Source of the DNA: Acidimicrobiales bacterium
GTDB taxonomy: Bacteria; Actinomycetota; Acidimicrobiia; Acidimicrobiales; Poriferisodaliceae
Reading direction: 5' to 3'
NCBI GenBank assembly: GCA_020631315.1
Contig: JAHDHM010000079.1
Coordinates: 1-11,373 of the forward strand
Length of the DNA: 11,373 bases
The notes beneath the pieces are model-generated. The model made no database searches. It had not been told where the DNA came from and was given only the letters and a program-made list of their open reading frames with translations. Below are positions 1 through 7,406 of the stretch, piece after piece (positions within the stretch are counted from its first letter, which is position 1; every line of letters starts with the position of its first letter). The position numbers and the translations under genes are program-made.

Positions 1-485
1 ACGTGCTCGCTCGCACCGCCAGCCCCGGGAGCCCGAACGAGGTGCAGGTCGCCCGCCCCAGCGACGCGCTCGCCGCACGTGCCGAGGTCGACGAGAACCT
101 GCAGAACCTGCTGCTCGGTCTCGGCGCCGTGGCCTTGTTGGTCGGCGGCGTCGGCATCGCCAACGTGATGGTGATCAGCGTCCTCGAACGCAGATCCGAG
201 ATCGGTCTCCGCCGCAGCCTCGGCGCAACGCGACGCCATGTGCGCAACCAGTTCGTGGTCGAGAGCAGTTTGCTCTCGCTCCTCGGCGGCGTGCTCGGCG
301 TGGCCGTCGGCTTCGGCGTGACGACGTTCTACGCACGTCGCCAGGGATGGCTCGTCGACCTACCGGCGGAGGCTCTCGTGCTCGGCATCGTCGGCGCCCT
401 GGCCATCGGTGCCCTCGCCGGCCTCTACCCGGCAGTCAGAGCAGCACGACTCGACCCGGCCGACGCGATCCGGCCTGCGGCATGA
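1..485 (+). CDS. MacB/FtsX-type ABC transporter permease, C-terminal part
   Basis: This is the 3' part of a gene whose beginning lies upstream of the window; the frame is open from base 3, and the first GTG need not be the real start. The visible 160 residues end in the typical FtsX/MacB permease domain: a membrane helix at about residues 36-60, the cytoplasmic coupling segment ERRSEIGLRRSLGATRRHV (about 62-80), a helix at about 88-110 and a last helix at about 122-145, then the usual end (YPAVRAARLDPADAIRPAA). In this family the permease sits in the inner membrane, works with a separate or fused ATPase, and moves peptides, lipoproteins or drugs, or acts as a sensory partner for a two-component system. 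The response regulator follows after 25 nt, so the three genes probably form one operon. The family call is firm; the substrate cannot be read. Confidence 0.9.
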   Translation, partial: VLARTASPGSPNEVQVARPSDALAARAEVDENLQNLLLGLGAVALLVGGVGIANVMVISVLERRSEIGLRRSLGATRRHVRNQFVVESSLLSLLGGVLGVAVGFGVTTFYARRQGWLVDLPAEALVLGIVGALAIGALAGLYPAVRAARLDPADAIRPAA

Positions 486-501
486 GCCCCTCGGTACCTT
501 C

Positions 502-505
502 GGAG
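502..505 (+). promoter_or_regulatory. Shine-Dalgarno GGAG deciding the response regulator start
   Basis: GGAG lies 5 nt before the ATG at 511. The same frame is open further upstream to about 409, inside the permease gene, but the receiver domain begins exactly at this ATG (MRLLIVEDDDD), so 511 is the start chosen. Confidence 0.6.
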
Positions 506-510
506 ACGTC

Positions 511-1170
511 ATGCGCCTGCTGATCGTGGAAGACGACGACGACATCGCCGTCGTCATCGAACAGACCCTCCGGGCTGACGGCCATGACGTCGACCGAGCC
601 AGCAACGGCGTCGACGGACTGTGGATGGCGAAGGAAGGCAGCTACGGCGCCGTCGTTCTCGACGTACTCATGCCCGGCAAGAACGGCTACGTCGTCTGCC
701 GAGAACTACGCGAAGCAGGCAGCGACGTGCCGGTGCTCATGCTCACCGCGAAGGCCGGCGAGTACGACGAGACCGACGGTCTCGACAGCGGCGCCGATGA
801 CTACCTCCGCAAGCCCTTCTCGCCGAACGTCCTCCAGGCCAGAGTCCGCGCACTGCTTCGCCGAGGCGGCTCCCAGTCCGCAACCGGCGAACTGGTGCGC
901 GGCGGTGTCCGCCTCGTCCCGTCCACCCGCGAGTGCTCGCTCGACGGAGAGCCGATCGAGCTCACGGGCCGGCAGGCAGATGTGCTCGAAGCGCTCCTGC
1001 GGGCGGGCTCGACCCCGATCTCTCGACTCGATCTCGTCACCGAGGTGTGGGGTCTCGACTTCGACGGAGATCCGAACATCGCCGACGTCTACCTCCGCTA
1101 CCTGCGGAACAAGCTCGGTCGCGACACGATCGAGAACGTGCGAGGTCTCGGCTACCGGGTGCGGGCATGA
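511..1170 (+). CDS. OmpR/PhoB-family response regulator
   Basis: A 219-residue DNA-binding response regulator of normal length for the family. The N-terminal receiver domain (about 1-118) has the acidic pocket (E7, D8, D9), the phosphoacceptor D51 in VVLDVLMPGKNGYV, T79 in MLTAKAG and K101 in LRKPFSP. The C-terminal winged-helix domain (about 128-219) has the recognition-helix region IADVYLRYLRNKLG and the closing ENVRGLGYRV. It should be phosphorylated by the kinase encoded immediately downstream, whose ATG overlaps this stop codon (ATGA). The permease gene ends 25 nt upstream, so the likely targets include this operon's transporter; that is inference from position. I saw no binding repeat in the short leader. 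All key residues are present. Confidence 0.95.
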   Translation: MRLLIVEDDDDIAVVIEQTLRADGHDVDRASNGVDGLWMAKEGSYGAVVLDVLMPGKNGYVVCRELREAGSDVPVLMLTAKAGEYDETDGLDSGADDYLRKPFSPNVLQARVRALLRRGGSQSATGELVRGGVRLVPSTRECSLDGEPIELTGRQADVLEALLRAGSTPISRLDLVTEVWGLDFDGDPNIADVYLRYLRNKLGRDTIENVRGLGYRVRA

Positions 1171-2699
1171 GGCCCCGTTCGCTGAGGGCACGCATCACCG
1201 CAGCGGGCGTGGTGGCGCTCGCCCTCGTGTTGGGCATCGGCGGCTGGGTGACGGCAGCGACGCTGTCGGCCTCCCTGCGTGCGGACACCGAAGCCCAGAA
1301 CAACGAGGTGCTCGACGGTCTGGCGGACGAGATCACCGCAGGCGCCGACCCGGCGGCACTTCGGATCCCCGCCGGCGCCGACGGCACCGAGTTCCTCATC
1401 CTCGACAGTGCCGGCAGCATCGTCAACGTCGGCTTCGCACCGATCCTGTTCCAGGACGTGCCGGCGGTCGAGGCGACAGCCGTCGACAGTGCACTCATCG
1501 ACGCGGCGGCCTTGTCGTTCGAGTCGCCTGTCGTGGTGAGTTCCGAAGCCGAGCTCATCGAGCTCCTGGCGTCACTGGAAGCCAGTGCTGCGTTCGGTGT
1601 CGCCGAGTTCGACGAACTGACGGATGAGGAACTGGCGGAGTTGGGCATCGACCCGCTCACGCTGCTGCCGGACGGCACGGCGCAGAACGTGGCCGTCGGC
1701 GGGATCATCACCGCGGTCGGCACCGACCAGTGGTTCGAGACCCAGCGAGAGGTCGAGTCACCGACCGCCGGCGACCTCACCCTCATCGCCAGGTCGCCGT
1801 TCGCGATCACGGCCAGATCGATCGACCGGCTGACCACCGCGCTGTGGATCATCGTTCCCGGTTTGGTGGTTCTGGGCGGCCTGGCGATCTGGTGGATCGT
1901 CGGCAGAGCGCTGCGGCCCGTGCGGTCGATCGCCGACGAGGCGGGCCGCATCGCTCCGTCGAACTCGGGTGATCGGCTCCCGGTACCGGCGTCCGGCGAC
2001 GAACTCGCTGCGCTCACGGTGACCTTGAACGAGATGCTCGACCGGCTCGACGACGGACTCGTCCGACAACGGCAGTTCGTCTCCGACGCCTCCCACGAGC
2101 TGCGCTCACCGTTGACCGCCGTGAAGGGCGCGGCCGAACTCGTGACCGCGGATTCTCGAATGCCCGCCGAACTCGCTCCCACCGCCAACGCGCTGGGCAA
2201 CGGTGTACGCCGCCTGGAGGCGGTGCTCGACGATCTCACCGAGTTGGCCGACCACGGTGGCGCCGGCGATGTGGCTGCGTTCGACCTGGTCGGTCTGGCG
2301 CGAGACGTCGTGTCGGATCTCGATGTGGCCGACTCCGTGGAGGTCCGTGTCGTGGGCGACGGCGCGGTCGAGATCGTCGGCAATCGGGTTCGTCTCCGGC
2401 GGGCGATCGAGAACCTGGTTCGCAATGCCACGGCCCACGCAAGTTCCGAGGTGGTCGTCACCGTGCAGCACGAGCCTGCACCGACGATCGTGGTCGACGA
2501 CGACGGCCCCGGTGTACCTGCCGATGACCGCACGAGGGTGTTCGACCGGTTCGTCCGGCTCGACGACGCCCGCAGCCGTCATGACGGAGGCGCCGGTCTC
2601 GGGCTGGCGATCGTCGCCTCGATCGCTGCGGACCATGACGCCGACGTGCGCTGCGAGGAGAGCCCTTCAGGCGGCGCCCGCTTCGTCATCGGCTTCTGA
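1167..2699 (+). CDS. Membrane sensor histidine kinase
   Basis: A 510-residue HisKA/HATPase kinase. It has a first membrane helix at about 11-33, an extracytoplasmic sensor of about 190 residues (34-224), a second helix at about 226-248, and then a HAMP linker beginning with the RALRPV element. The H-box SDASHELRSPLTAV holds the phosphorylated H310. The ATP domain shows the N-box (IENLVRNATAH, N420), the G1 box DDDGPG (444-449) and the G2 box GGAGLGL (474-480). The start was chosen at the ATGA overlap with the response regulator, because translation upstream of it runs inside the regulator gene. The sensor domain is strongly acidic, including a run EFDELTDEELAELGID, and I recognise no named fold in it. 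The signal is unknown; an envelope stress or peptide exported by the neighbouring ABC system is a reasonable guess. The last 33 nt overlap the convergent membrane protein gene. Confidence 0.95.
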   Translation: MRPRSLRARITAAGVVALALVLGIGGWVTAATLSASLRADTEAQNNEVLDGLADEITAGADPAALRIPAGADGTEFLILDSAGSIVNVGFAPILFQDVPAVEATAVDSALIDAAALSFESPVVVSSEAELIELLASLEASAAFGVAEFDELTDEELAELGIDPLTLLPDGTAQNVAVGGIITAVGTDQWFETQREVESPTAGDLTLIARSPFAITARSIDRLTTALWIIVPGLVVLGGLAIWWIVGRALRPVRSIADEAGRIAPSNSGDRLPVPASGDELAALTVTLNEMLDRLDDGLVRQRQFVSDASHELRSPLTAVKGAAELVTADSRMPAELAPTANALGNGVRRLEAVLDDLTELADHGGAGDVAAFDLVGLARDVVSDLDVADSVEVRVVGDGAVEIVGNRVRLRRAIENLVRNATAHASSEVVVTVQHEPAPTIVVDDDGPGVPADDRTRVFDRFVRLDDARSRHDGGAGLGLAIVASIAADHDADVRCEESPSGGARFVIGF

Positions 2700-3323
2700 C
2701 CGGGCGGTATCCGGGCGCCTGAACGTCATGCCGAACACGGCGGCGAGCATGGCCAACGCCAGCAGGGCCGGGCCGAGCCAGGCCGGTGGTCGGTGCCACC
2801 ACGGCGTCGCGGAGCACGGTGAGGCGTCGACGGCGGCCGCGCGGAACGCCGCAACGCCATCGAACGAGGCTCGGCCAGATGCGACGCCGTCGACGCGCAC
2901 CGGAAGCCACACGCCGGTCGACACCGCTCGCCGGTCGGTGACGACGTTGATCGACAGGCGCTCCGACGAGCCGGGCAAGACACCAGGGCCACGCGTCGTC
3001 GTCATTCCCTGCGGGGGTTCGCCGAACTCCAGCGTCTGCCCGGTGGAGCCGTCGCCGTCGAGCTGCCAGGTCGGGCTGCGCGGATCGCCGATGACCACGC
3101 GGGTGATCCGCTCCCCCGCACAGCCACCGAGCTCGATCTGGCTCGGCGACGACGACGTCACACCGACCAGCAGCGGGGTGCCACGAGTCTCCTGGACCCA
3201 CTGGGCGAGTTCGAGACCACCGAGCAGCAGGCCGAGCACTGCTGCGCCGAGGGCAAGGCGGACTCCGCCCACCCCAGCCAACCCGCGACTACTTGGCTCG
3301 GTAGATCGTGTCGGCACCTGCAC
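2667..3323 (-). CDS. Two-helix membrane protein of unknown function
   Basis: I do not recognise this 218-residue protein. A hydrophobic helix lies at about 21-42, followed by an exported-looking domain of about 140 residues rich in beta-forming stretches, with just two cysteines (C68 and C170) that could pair. A second helix at about 183-200 is followed by FRRP and a short acidic tail. Arg after the last helix suggests a cytoplasmic C-terminus, so the central domain would lie outside the membrane. The start is uncertain: GTG at 3323 gives a 35-nt overlap with the upstream lipoprotein gene, while TTG at 3281 or GTG at 3272 would begin just after that gene's stop; none has a strong ribosome site. 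The gene is read with the hydrolase upstream and ends inside the convergent kinase gene. The reading is supported by the two hydrophobic segments and by G/C-rich third positions. Confidence 0.7.
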   Translation of the reverse strand: MQVPTRSTEPSSRGLAGVGGVRLALGAAVLGLLLGGLELAQWVQETRGTPLLVGVTSSSPSQIELGGCAGERITRVVIGDPRSPTWQLDGDGSTGQTLEFGEPPQGMTTTRGPGVLPGSSERLSINVVTDRRAVSTGVWLPVRVDGVASGRASFDGVAAFRAAAVDASPCSATPWWHRPPAWLGPALLALAMLAAVFGMTFRRPDTARSEADDEAGAA

Positions 3324-4596
3324 TCGACACGGCAGGGTCGATCATCTCGCCCTCGCCGAACACCGAGTCGAGGAACCGCAGCACGAACGTGTTCGTGAGG
3401 TCCTGCACCCGTTGGATGGGCATCTGGCCTTCCTGGCAACCGGCGGCGGCGAACTCGTCGATGATGCCGCGCACGACGGCGGTGACCTCGAGGCCCGCCT
3501 CGAAGGCGTCCTGGTAGTCGCACACGTCGGTGAAGCTCTGGTGATCGGCGGCGATCAGTTCGAGCCGATAGTGCGGCGAGCTGTTCGTCAGCTCCCAGGC
3601 CCGGTTGACGTTCGGCTCGACCGGGGTGGTGCCGTCGTCGGTGCCGGCGATGACGAGTGCGGGGATCTCGATGCGAGCGAGCATCTCGTCGGTGAGCAGG
3701 GTCGGACCGGTCCGTGCACCGACAGCCGGTGCCAGCGGGATGATCGCCTTGACCCGGTCGTCGGCGGGGACGGTGCCGACGGCGTTCTCGAACCCGGAGG
3801 CGATGCCATACGAGGTGAAGCCGCCGAAGCTGTGGCCGGTGACGGCGATGCGCTCCGGGTCGACGATGGCCTGGATCGGGCCGAGGCCACGGTCACCGGA
3901 CAAGACGGTGTCGAGCACCCAGGTGATGTCGCTGACGCGATTGAACGCCACGGTGTCGCGGTCGTCCTCGGAACCGAGGAACTGTTCGACGGCCGTGTTG
4001 CCGACGTGGTCCGGTGCCACCACGACGTGGCCGTGACTGGCGAGCACCTCGGTGTAGTCGCTGTGGATGAAGCGGAGGCCGCCGGAACCGTGCGAGTAGA
4101 CCACCAGCGGGAACGGCCCGTCGGCCGAGGTGTTGCTGTCGTCCGCAGTGATGTCGAGCGCTCGTGGCGACGGGTACGAGTCACCGGTGATGAACGTGTA
4201 GCTCATCGGCTCCGCACTGACGCCGTCGGCGAGCGGGAACCAGACCTGGACGGCGAGCGGGCGACCGTTCTCGGTGCCGTCGAGCAGGATGTTGAACGAG
4301 CCGACGGTGTACGGACCGTCGCCGATGAGCTCGACCGCTTCCAGGTCGTCGCTGTGTGACGGCGTCGTCGTGGTCGGCCCGGGCTCGGTGGTGAGCGGCG
4401 CCGTCGTCGTCGGAGCAACGGTCGTGGGTGCTGCGATGGTGGTCGGCGCCGCCGTGGTGGTGACGGCAGTCGTGGTCGGCGCATCGGTCGTCGACGTCAC
4501 GGCCGTCGTCTCCTCCGGAGCGGTCTCGTCGTCGCTGTCGGAGCCACACGCGGCGGCGAGCAGCGCGAGCGCGAGCAGTGCGGTCAGGGTTCGCAT
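3289..4596 (-). CDS. Secreted lipoprotein alpha/beta hydrolase (PAF-acetylhydrolase/dienelactone-hydrolase-like)
   Basis: A 435-residue exported hydrolase. Residues 1-17 are a lipoprotein signal (MRTLTALLALALLAAAC), with C17 the expected lipid-modified residue. A low-complexity Thr/Ala/Pro linker (about 25-80) holds the enzyme away from the membrane. The catalytic domain follows, with the oxyanion segment VVYSHGSGG, the nucleophile elbow GHSFGG (S256), the acid in IAGTDD (D320 or D321) and H352 in AADHQSF, giving a complete triad in the right order. This layout matches the platelet-activating-factor-acetylhydrolase/chlorophyllase-like group of esterases, probably acting on an ester or lipid outside the cell; the substrate is not readable. 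GAGGA (complement of 4604-4608) lies 7 nt before the ATG and supports the start. It lies 81 nt downstream of the HAD gene and overlaps or abuts the membrane protein gene that follows. Confidence 0.9.
   Translation of the reverse strand: MRTLTALLALALLAAACGSDSDDETAPEETTAVTSTTDAPTTTAVTTTAAPTTIAAPTTVAPTTTAPLTTEPGPTTTTPSHSDDLEAVELIGDGPYTVGSFNILLDGTENGRPLAVQVWFPLADGVSAEPMSYTFITGDSYPSPRALDITADDSNTSADGPFPLVVYSHGSGGLRFIHSDYTEVLASHGHVVVAPDHVGNTAVEQFLGSEDDRDTVAFNRVSDITWVLDTVLSGDRGLGPIQAIVDPERIAVTGHSFGGFTSYGIASGFENAVGTVPADDRVKAIIPLAPAVGARTGPTLLTDEMLARIEIPALVIAGTDDGTTPVEPNVNRAWELTNSSPHYRLELIAADHQSFTDVCDYQDAFEAGLEVTAVVRGIIDEFAAAGCQEGQMPIQRVQDLTNTFVLRFLDSVFGEGEMIDPAVSSAGADTIYRAK
4370..4540. repeat. Low-complexity DNA coding the Thr-rich linker
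   Basis: Degenerate repeats built from GTCGTCGTCGG, GTGGTCGG and similar units encode the Thr/Ala/Pro tether of the lipoprotein on the minus strand. This is a protein-level repeat rather than a mobile or regulatory element. Such tracts can change length by slippage. Confidence 0.6.
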
Positions 4597-4658
4597 CTCG
4601 ACATCCTCGCAGCGCGTTCTCGCCTTGCCTCGCGAGACCGGCCGTCGGAACGGAACCG

Positions 4659-4690
4659 ACTCACAACTGGAATCAACTCACAACTGGAAT
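4659..4690. repeat. 15-bp direct repeat, period 17, at the HAD gene stop codon
   Basis: ACTCACAACTGGAAT occurs at 4659-4673 and again at 4676-4690, separated by CA. The second copy contains the end of the HAD gene (Phe-Gln-Leu-stop on the minus strand). The first copy lies just beyond the stop and would encode the same ending in another frame position. It looks like a recent tandem duplication. Confidence 0.9.
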
Positions 4691-5313
4691 GTCGTGTGCT
4701 CCAAGAGCTCGGGAAGGGCGGAGATGTCGTCGACGAGCCAGGTCGGGTCGAGCGCGCTCAGGAACTGATCGTCGCGCAGGCCGGATCGGACTGCGACCGA
4801 TCGGATGCCGAGTTCGTGGGCGGCCAGCACGTCGGATTCGGTGTCGCCGATCATCACGTCACCGCGGGACGCGAGGTCACCGAGCATCCTGGCCTTGGCG
4901 GTCCGGTCCCCCGGCTGCGCGGGCGCGCTGAGGACGTCGGCGAAATGGGGCCGCAGGCCGAGCGCGTCGAGCTGCGCCAGCAGGTTGTGGCGGTGCCAGC
5001 GGTGGGTGACGAGGTAGACACGAGCGAACGTAGCGAGCGCTTCGATGCACCCAGGTGCGAGGAGCGTGTCGAACGCCAGGAGCTCGGCCTGCTCGACGGT
5101 GTGTGCGAAGCGCCGGACGAACTCGCCCTCGTCGAGGTCCACGCCGGAAGCACCGAGCAACTCACCCCACTTGGTGCCGCTGCGTTTGGCGGGCCAGACG
5201 ACCTCGATCGGCAACGCCTCACCGCCGACCGCATCGACGACCCGTCGATACGTCTCGTGATGTCGAGCTGCGACGTCGACGACGGTGCCGTCGAGGTCGA
5301 AGAAGAGATTCAC
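4678..5313 (-). CDS. HAD-superfamily phosphatase (phosphoglycolate-phosphatase-like)
   Basis: A 211-residue hydrolase with the HAD core motifs: FFDLDGT at the N-terminus (nucleophile D6, acid/base D8), a helical cap at about 15-85, motif II in YLVTHR, a lysine in RTAKARML and the Mg2+-binding MIGDTESD (D157, D161). The length and cap position fit subfamily IA small-molecule phosphatases. The start is GTG at 5313, overlapping the ATP-grasp stop codon as GTGA; the first motif begins four residues later, so no other start fits. Tight coupling suggests that it acts in the same pathway as the ATP-grasp protein, for example removing phosphate from a precursor or product, but the substrate is unknown. 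The stop codon lies in a tandem duplication. Confidence 0.9.
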   Translation of the reverse strand: MNLFFDLDGTVVDVAARHHETYRRVVDAVGGEALPIEVVWPAKRSGTKWGELLGASGVDLDEGEFVRRFAHTVEQAELLAFDTLLAPGCIEALATFARVYLVTHRWHRHNLLAQLDALGLRPHFADVLSAPAQPGDRTAKARMLGDLASRGDVMIGDTESDVLAAHELGIRSVAVRSGLRDDQFLSALDPTWLVDDISALPELLEHTTFQL

Positions 5314-6416
5314 GACCCGGCGGGCTGCCCGGCAACCGATGCCTGGATGTCGGCGAGCCGCTCACGCGAACGCTCGACCGCGGCGACCGTGGTGAGCACG
5401 GGCTCGAAGTCGACGCCGCGGATCCACAACATGTCCGACGGGCACGGGTGCAACGCCGGCACAGGCCGTTCGAACTCTTCACCGAAGGCCAGCTGCACGA
5501 ACATGTGGGGCATGTTCACGCCGAGGGCCGTGAAGAACTCGTGGGTGGTGAAGAACCGCCCGATGTTGATCTCGGTCGGCTGAGGAACACGGTTGCGGTC
5601 GTAGGCCATGTCGACGCCGAACAAGCCGTGTGGCCGTGAGTCGATCGCCAGCACGGCCGCCTGCGCGACCTCGTCGAGGTGCGGATCGGCGTGGGTCTGG
5701 CCGACACCCGTCACGCCGGTGACACCGCTCGGCGCGATGCGAGACAGCTCCCAGCGCAGGCGCTCACGTCCCTGCGCGACGACCAGTTCGCCCTCGTGCC
5801 ACAGCGACATCCAGGTGACGGTCTGGGGCTCGAGCAGTTCGGCCGCCGTGAAGTTGCCGTCCCAGGCGCCGTTGCCGACGAGCTGCTGATGGTCGAGCCA
5901 GCTCTTGGCGAGCTCGACGGAGTCCACGGCCAGCGAACCACGACCACCTGCGCCCGAGATGGCGCGGACCCACATCGCACCGCCGAAGCGATCGAGCAGC
6001 TCCTGCAGGTCGGTGTCGCGATCGATCAGGACGGTGTCGGGCACCTTGATGCCCGCGGCTTGCCACTTGGCGAACGACACGAACTTGTCCTGGCAGACGC
6101 GCACGGTCTCGGCGTCCGGCAGGAACATCGGCGCGGCCAGCTCGTCGCGGCGGGCCGACAGGACCTCGATCTCGACGTCGTTCTGGGCGTGGACGAACTC
6201 GATGCCCTCGCGGCGGATGATCTCGTTCAGCACCGGGATGTAGCTCGCGTCCCTGGCGCTCGGCACGAGGTAGTGCTCGTCGGTCTCGGCGCGCTGGAGC
6301 GAGTACTCGTCTGCGTCGGTGGCGACGAGGTACATCGGCTCGCTGCTGGCACGCAGCGATCGGATGAAGTTGGCCGACGGGGAACCACCACCGCCGGCGA
6401 CCATGATGCGTTTCAT
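5310..6416 (-). CDS. ATP-grasp carboxylate-amine ligase-like protein
   Basis: A 368-residue protein resembling the CarB/PylC type of ATP-grasp enzymes. The N-terminal Rossmann-like pre-ATP-grasp domain starts with a glycine-rich loop (RIMVAGGGGSPSANFIRSL). The ATP-grasp fold follows: CQDKFVSFAKWQAAGIKVP at about 110-130, the flexible glycine loop VRAISGAGGRGS at about 150-160, the hinge strand AELLEPQTVTWMSLW, and the Mg2+-binding segment TEINIGRFF (E282, N284). These enzymes activate a carboxylate as acyl phosphate and join it to an amine or thiol. The start was set at ATG 6416, where the pre-domain begins; GAGGG lies about 10 nt upstream. The frame is open further upstream with no homology. 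The HAD gene overlaps its end by 4 nt. Substrates are unknown. It is divergent from the SDR gene, sharing a 150-bp gap. Confidence 0.85.
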   Translation of the reverse strand: MKRIMVAGGGGSPSANFIRSLRASSEPMYLVATDADEYSLQRAETDEHYLVPSARDASYIPVLNEIIRREGIEFVHAQNDVEIEVLSARRDELAAPMFLPDAETVRVCQDKFVSFAKWQAAGIKVPDTVLIDRDTDLQELLDRFGGAMWVRAISGAGGRGSLAVDSVELAKSWLDHQQLVGNGAWDGNFTAAELLEPQTVTWMSLWHEGELVVAQGRERLRWELSRIAPSGVTGVTGVGQTHADPHLDEVAQAAVLAIDSRPHGLFGVDMAYDRNRVPQPTEINIGRFFTTHEFFTALGVNMPHMFVQLAFGEEFERPVPALHPCPSDMLWIRGVDFEPVLTTVAAVERSRERLADIQASVAGQPAGS

Positions 6417-6566
6417 TGGTTCTGCACCCTCAGTGCGCTCGGATGTGGTGCCGCCACGGCCACGCACTGTATACGTCAACTACTCTCCGTGGCGAACGGC
6501 GGCGCTGGGTCCACCGACACGGCGCCGATGACGCAGTCGCACTTCGACGAATCGACGAGGACGAAC
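6417..6566. promoter_or_regulatory. Divergent intergenic region with candidate promoters
   Basis: This 150-bp gap separates the starts of the ATP-grasp gene (minus) and the SDR gene (plus), so promoters for both directions should lie here. The only A/T-leaning spot is at 6467-6486, with GTATAC at 6469-6474. Read on the minus strand, TATACA (6473-6468) is a fair -10 box for the ATP-grasp gene; no clear -35 stands at the usual spacing. On the plus strand TACTCT at 6481-6486 is a weaker candidate. I saw no strong inverted repeat for an operator. Confidence 0.35.
6557..6560 (+). promoter_or_regulatory. Shine-Dalgarno GAGG deciding the SDR start
   Basis: GAGG lies 6 nt before ATG 6567. An in-frame ATG at 6528 would add 13 residues unlike an SDR N-terminus and has no comparable site, so 6567 is preferred. 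Confidence 0.6.
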
Positions 6567-7343
6567 ATGGATCTGGGCATCGACAACAAGGTCGCCATCG
6601 TGGCCGGCGGCAGCAAGGGCATCGGCCGCTCGATCGCCAGGACCCTTGCGACCGAGGGCGCACGCGTCGTGATCTGCGCCCGCAACGCCGACGAGGTCGA
6701 GGACACGGCGGCGGCGATGCGAGCCGACGACCTCGACGTGATCGGCGTGGCCGACGATCTCACCGACGCCGGAGCGGGCGACCGTCTGGTGGCGCGGACC
6801 CTCGACCACTTCGGTGGCGTGGACATCGTCGTCAACAACATCGGCGGCAACCTGAAGGGCGCCGCCGCCGAGCTGACCGACGACGAATGGGTCGAGATCC
6901 TCGACCTCAACCTGTTGTCCTCGATGCGCCTCACACGCGCCGCCGTGCCCCACCTCGTCGAACAGCAGAGCGGCTCGATCGTGTTCATCGCCTCGATCTT
7001 CGGACGCGAGACGGGTGGCGCCGGCCGAGCGGCGTACACGACGTCGAAGGCGGCGATGATCAGCGCGGCCAAGGTGATGGCCCTCGAGCTGGCCCCGACC
7101 GGCGTGCGGGTGAACTCCGTGGCTCCCGGCTCGATCGCCCATCCCGAGAGCACCTGGGCGCGCTACCTCGAGCAGGACCCCGAGGGGATGTCGCGCTTCA
7201 TCGAAGCGAACCTCCCACTCGGCCGCTTCGGCACCGCCGAGGAGGTCGCCGACGTCGTCACGTTCCTCGCATCGGAGCGAGCGAGCCTCATCACCGGCGC
7301 CTGCCTCACTGTCGACGGCAGCCAGTCCCGCTCCGGCATCTGA
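6567..7343 (+). CDS. SDR-family NAD(P)-dependent oxidoreductase
   Basis: A 258-residue classical short-chain dehydrogenase/reductase. The cofactor loop is GGSKGIG at about residues 13-19, and NNIGG stands in the place of the NNAG motif. The catalytic set is S143 (in FIASIFG), Y157 and K161 (YTTSK), followed by the PGSI segment after strand 6 and a normal C-terminus (ITGACLTVDGSQSRSGI). The family oxidises alcohols or reduces ketones in the cytoplasm. ICARN after the second strand has an Arg that often goes with NADP(H), but this is not decisive. The enolase-superfamily gene follows after 63 nt on the same strand, so the two probably act on one substrate chain, for instance oxidation before or after a dehydration. 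The substrate is not readable. Confidence 0.93.
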   Translation: MDLGIDNKVAIVAGGSKGIGRSIARTLATEGARVVICARNADEVEDTAAAMRADDLDVIGVADDLTDAGAGDRLVARTLDHFGGVDIVVNNIGGNLKGAAAELTDDEWVEILDLNLLSSMRLTRAAVPHLVEQQSGSIVFIASIFGRETGGAGRAAYTTSKAAMISAAKVMALELAPTGVRVNSVAPGSIAHPESTWARYLEQDPEGMSRFIEANLPLGRFGTAEEVADVVTFLASERASLITGACLTVDGSQSRSGI

Positions 7344-7375
7344 TCGCGGTGGCGCAGTCACACGGCCACGAGATC
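7342..7375 (+). terminator. Weak stem-loop after the SDR gene
   Basis: GTGGC (7349-7353) can pair with GCCAC (7365-7369), with outer pairing GATC/GATC (7342-7345 with 7372-7375) across an internal loop. There is no T-tract. It may be a weak terminator or attenuating hairpin, or chance in high-GC DNA. Confidence 0.22.
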
Positions 7376-7393
7376 GCGCCCAGCCACTCGGAC

Positions 7394-7399
7394 TAGGTT
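7394..7399 (+). promoter_or_regulatory. TAGGTT -10 box, likely leaderless start of the enolase-superfamily gene
   Basis: TAGGTT fits the actinobacterial TANNNT -10 and ends 7 nt before ATG 7407. That spacing puts the transcript start at or next to the start codon. No ribosome-binding site precedes this ATG, which agrees with a leaderless mRNA. No clear -35 is visible. Confidence 0.45.
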
Positions 7400-7406
7400 C
7401 CCGGCG

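Noticed and set aside
1037..2533. Minus-strand open frame opposite the histidine kinase
   Set aside because: The kinase H, N and G boxes are intact on the plus strand; the antisense translation is Ser/Arg/Thr-rich, typical of a shadow frame.
2203..4359. Plus-strand open frame of over 700 codons opposite the lipoprotein hydrolase
   Set aside because: The minus strand here encodes a complete signal peptide, catalytic triad and membrane helices; the plus frame is low-complexity and without motifs.
4370..4540. Repeat tract as a CRISPR array or mobile repeat
   Set aside because: The units are short and degenerate, have no spacers and follow the reading frame of the Thr-rich linker.
6469..6474. 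GTATAC palindrome as an operator
   Set aside because: Only 6 bp are symmetric and the flanks do not match, too little for a regulator site; it was kept only as part of a possible -10 box.
6395..6479. Longer N-terminus for the ATP-grasp protein starting at 6479
   Set aside because: The extra 21 residues are polar and unlike the family, and they would cover the likely promoter; the conserved glycine-rich strand begins just after ATG 6416.
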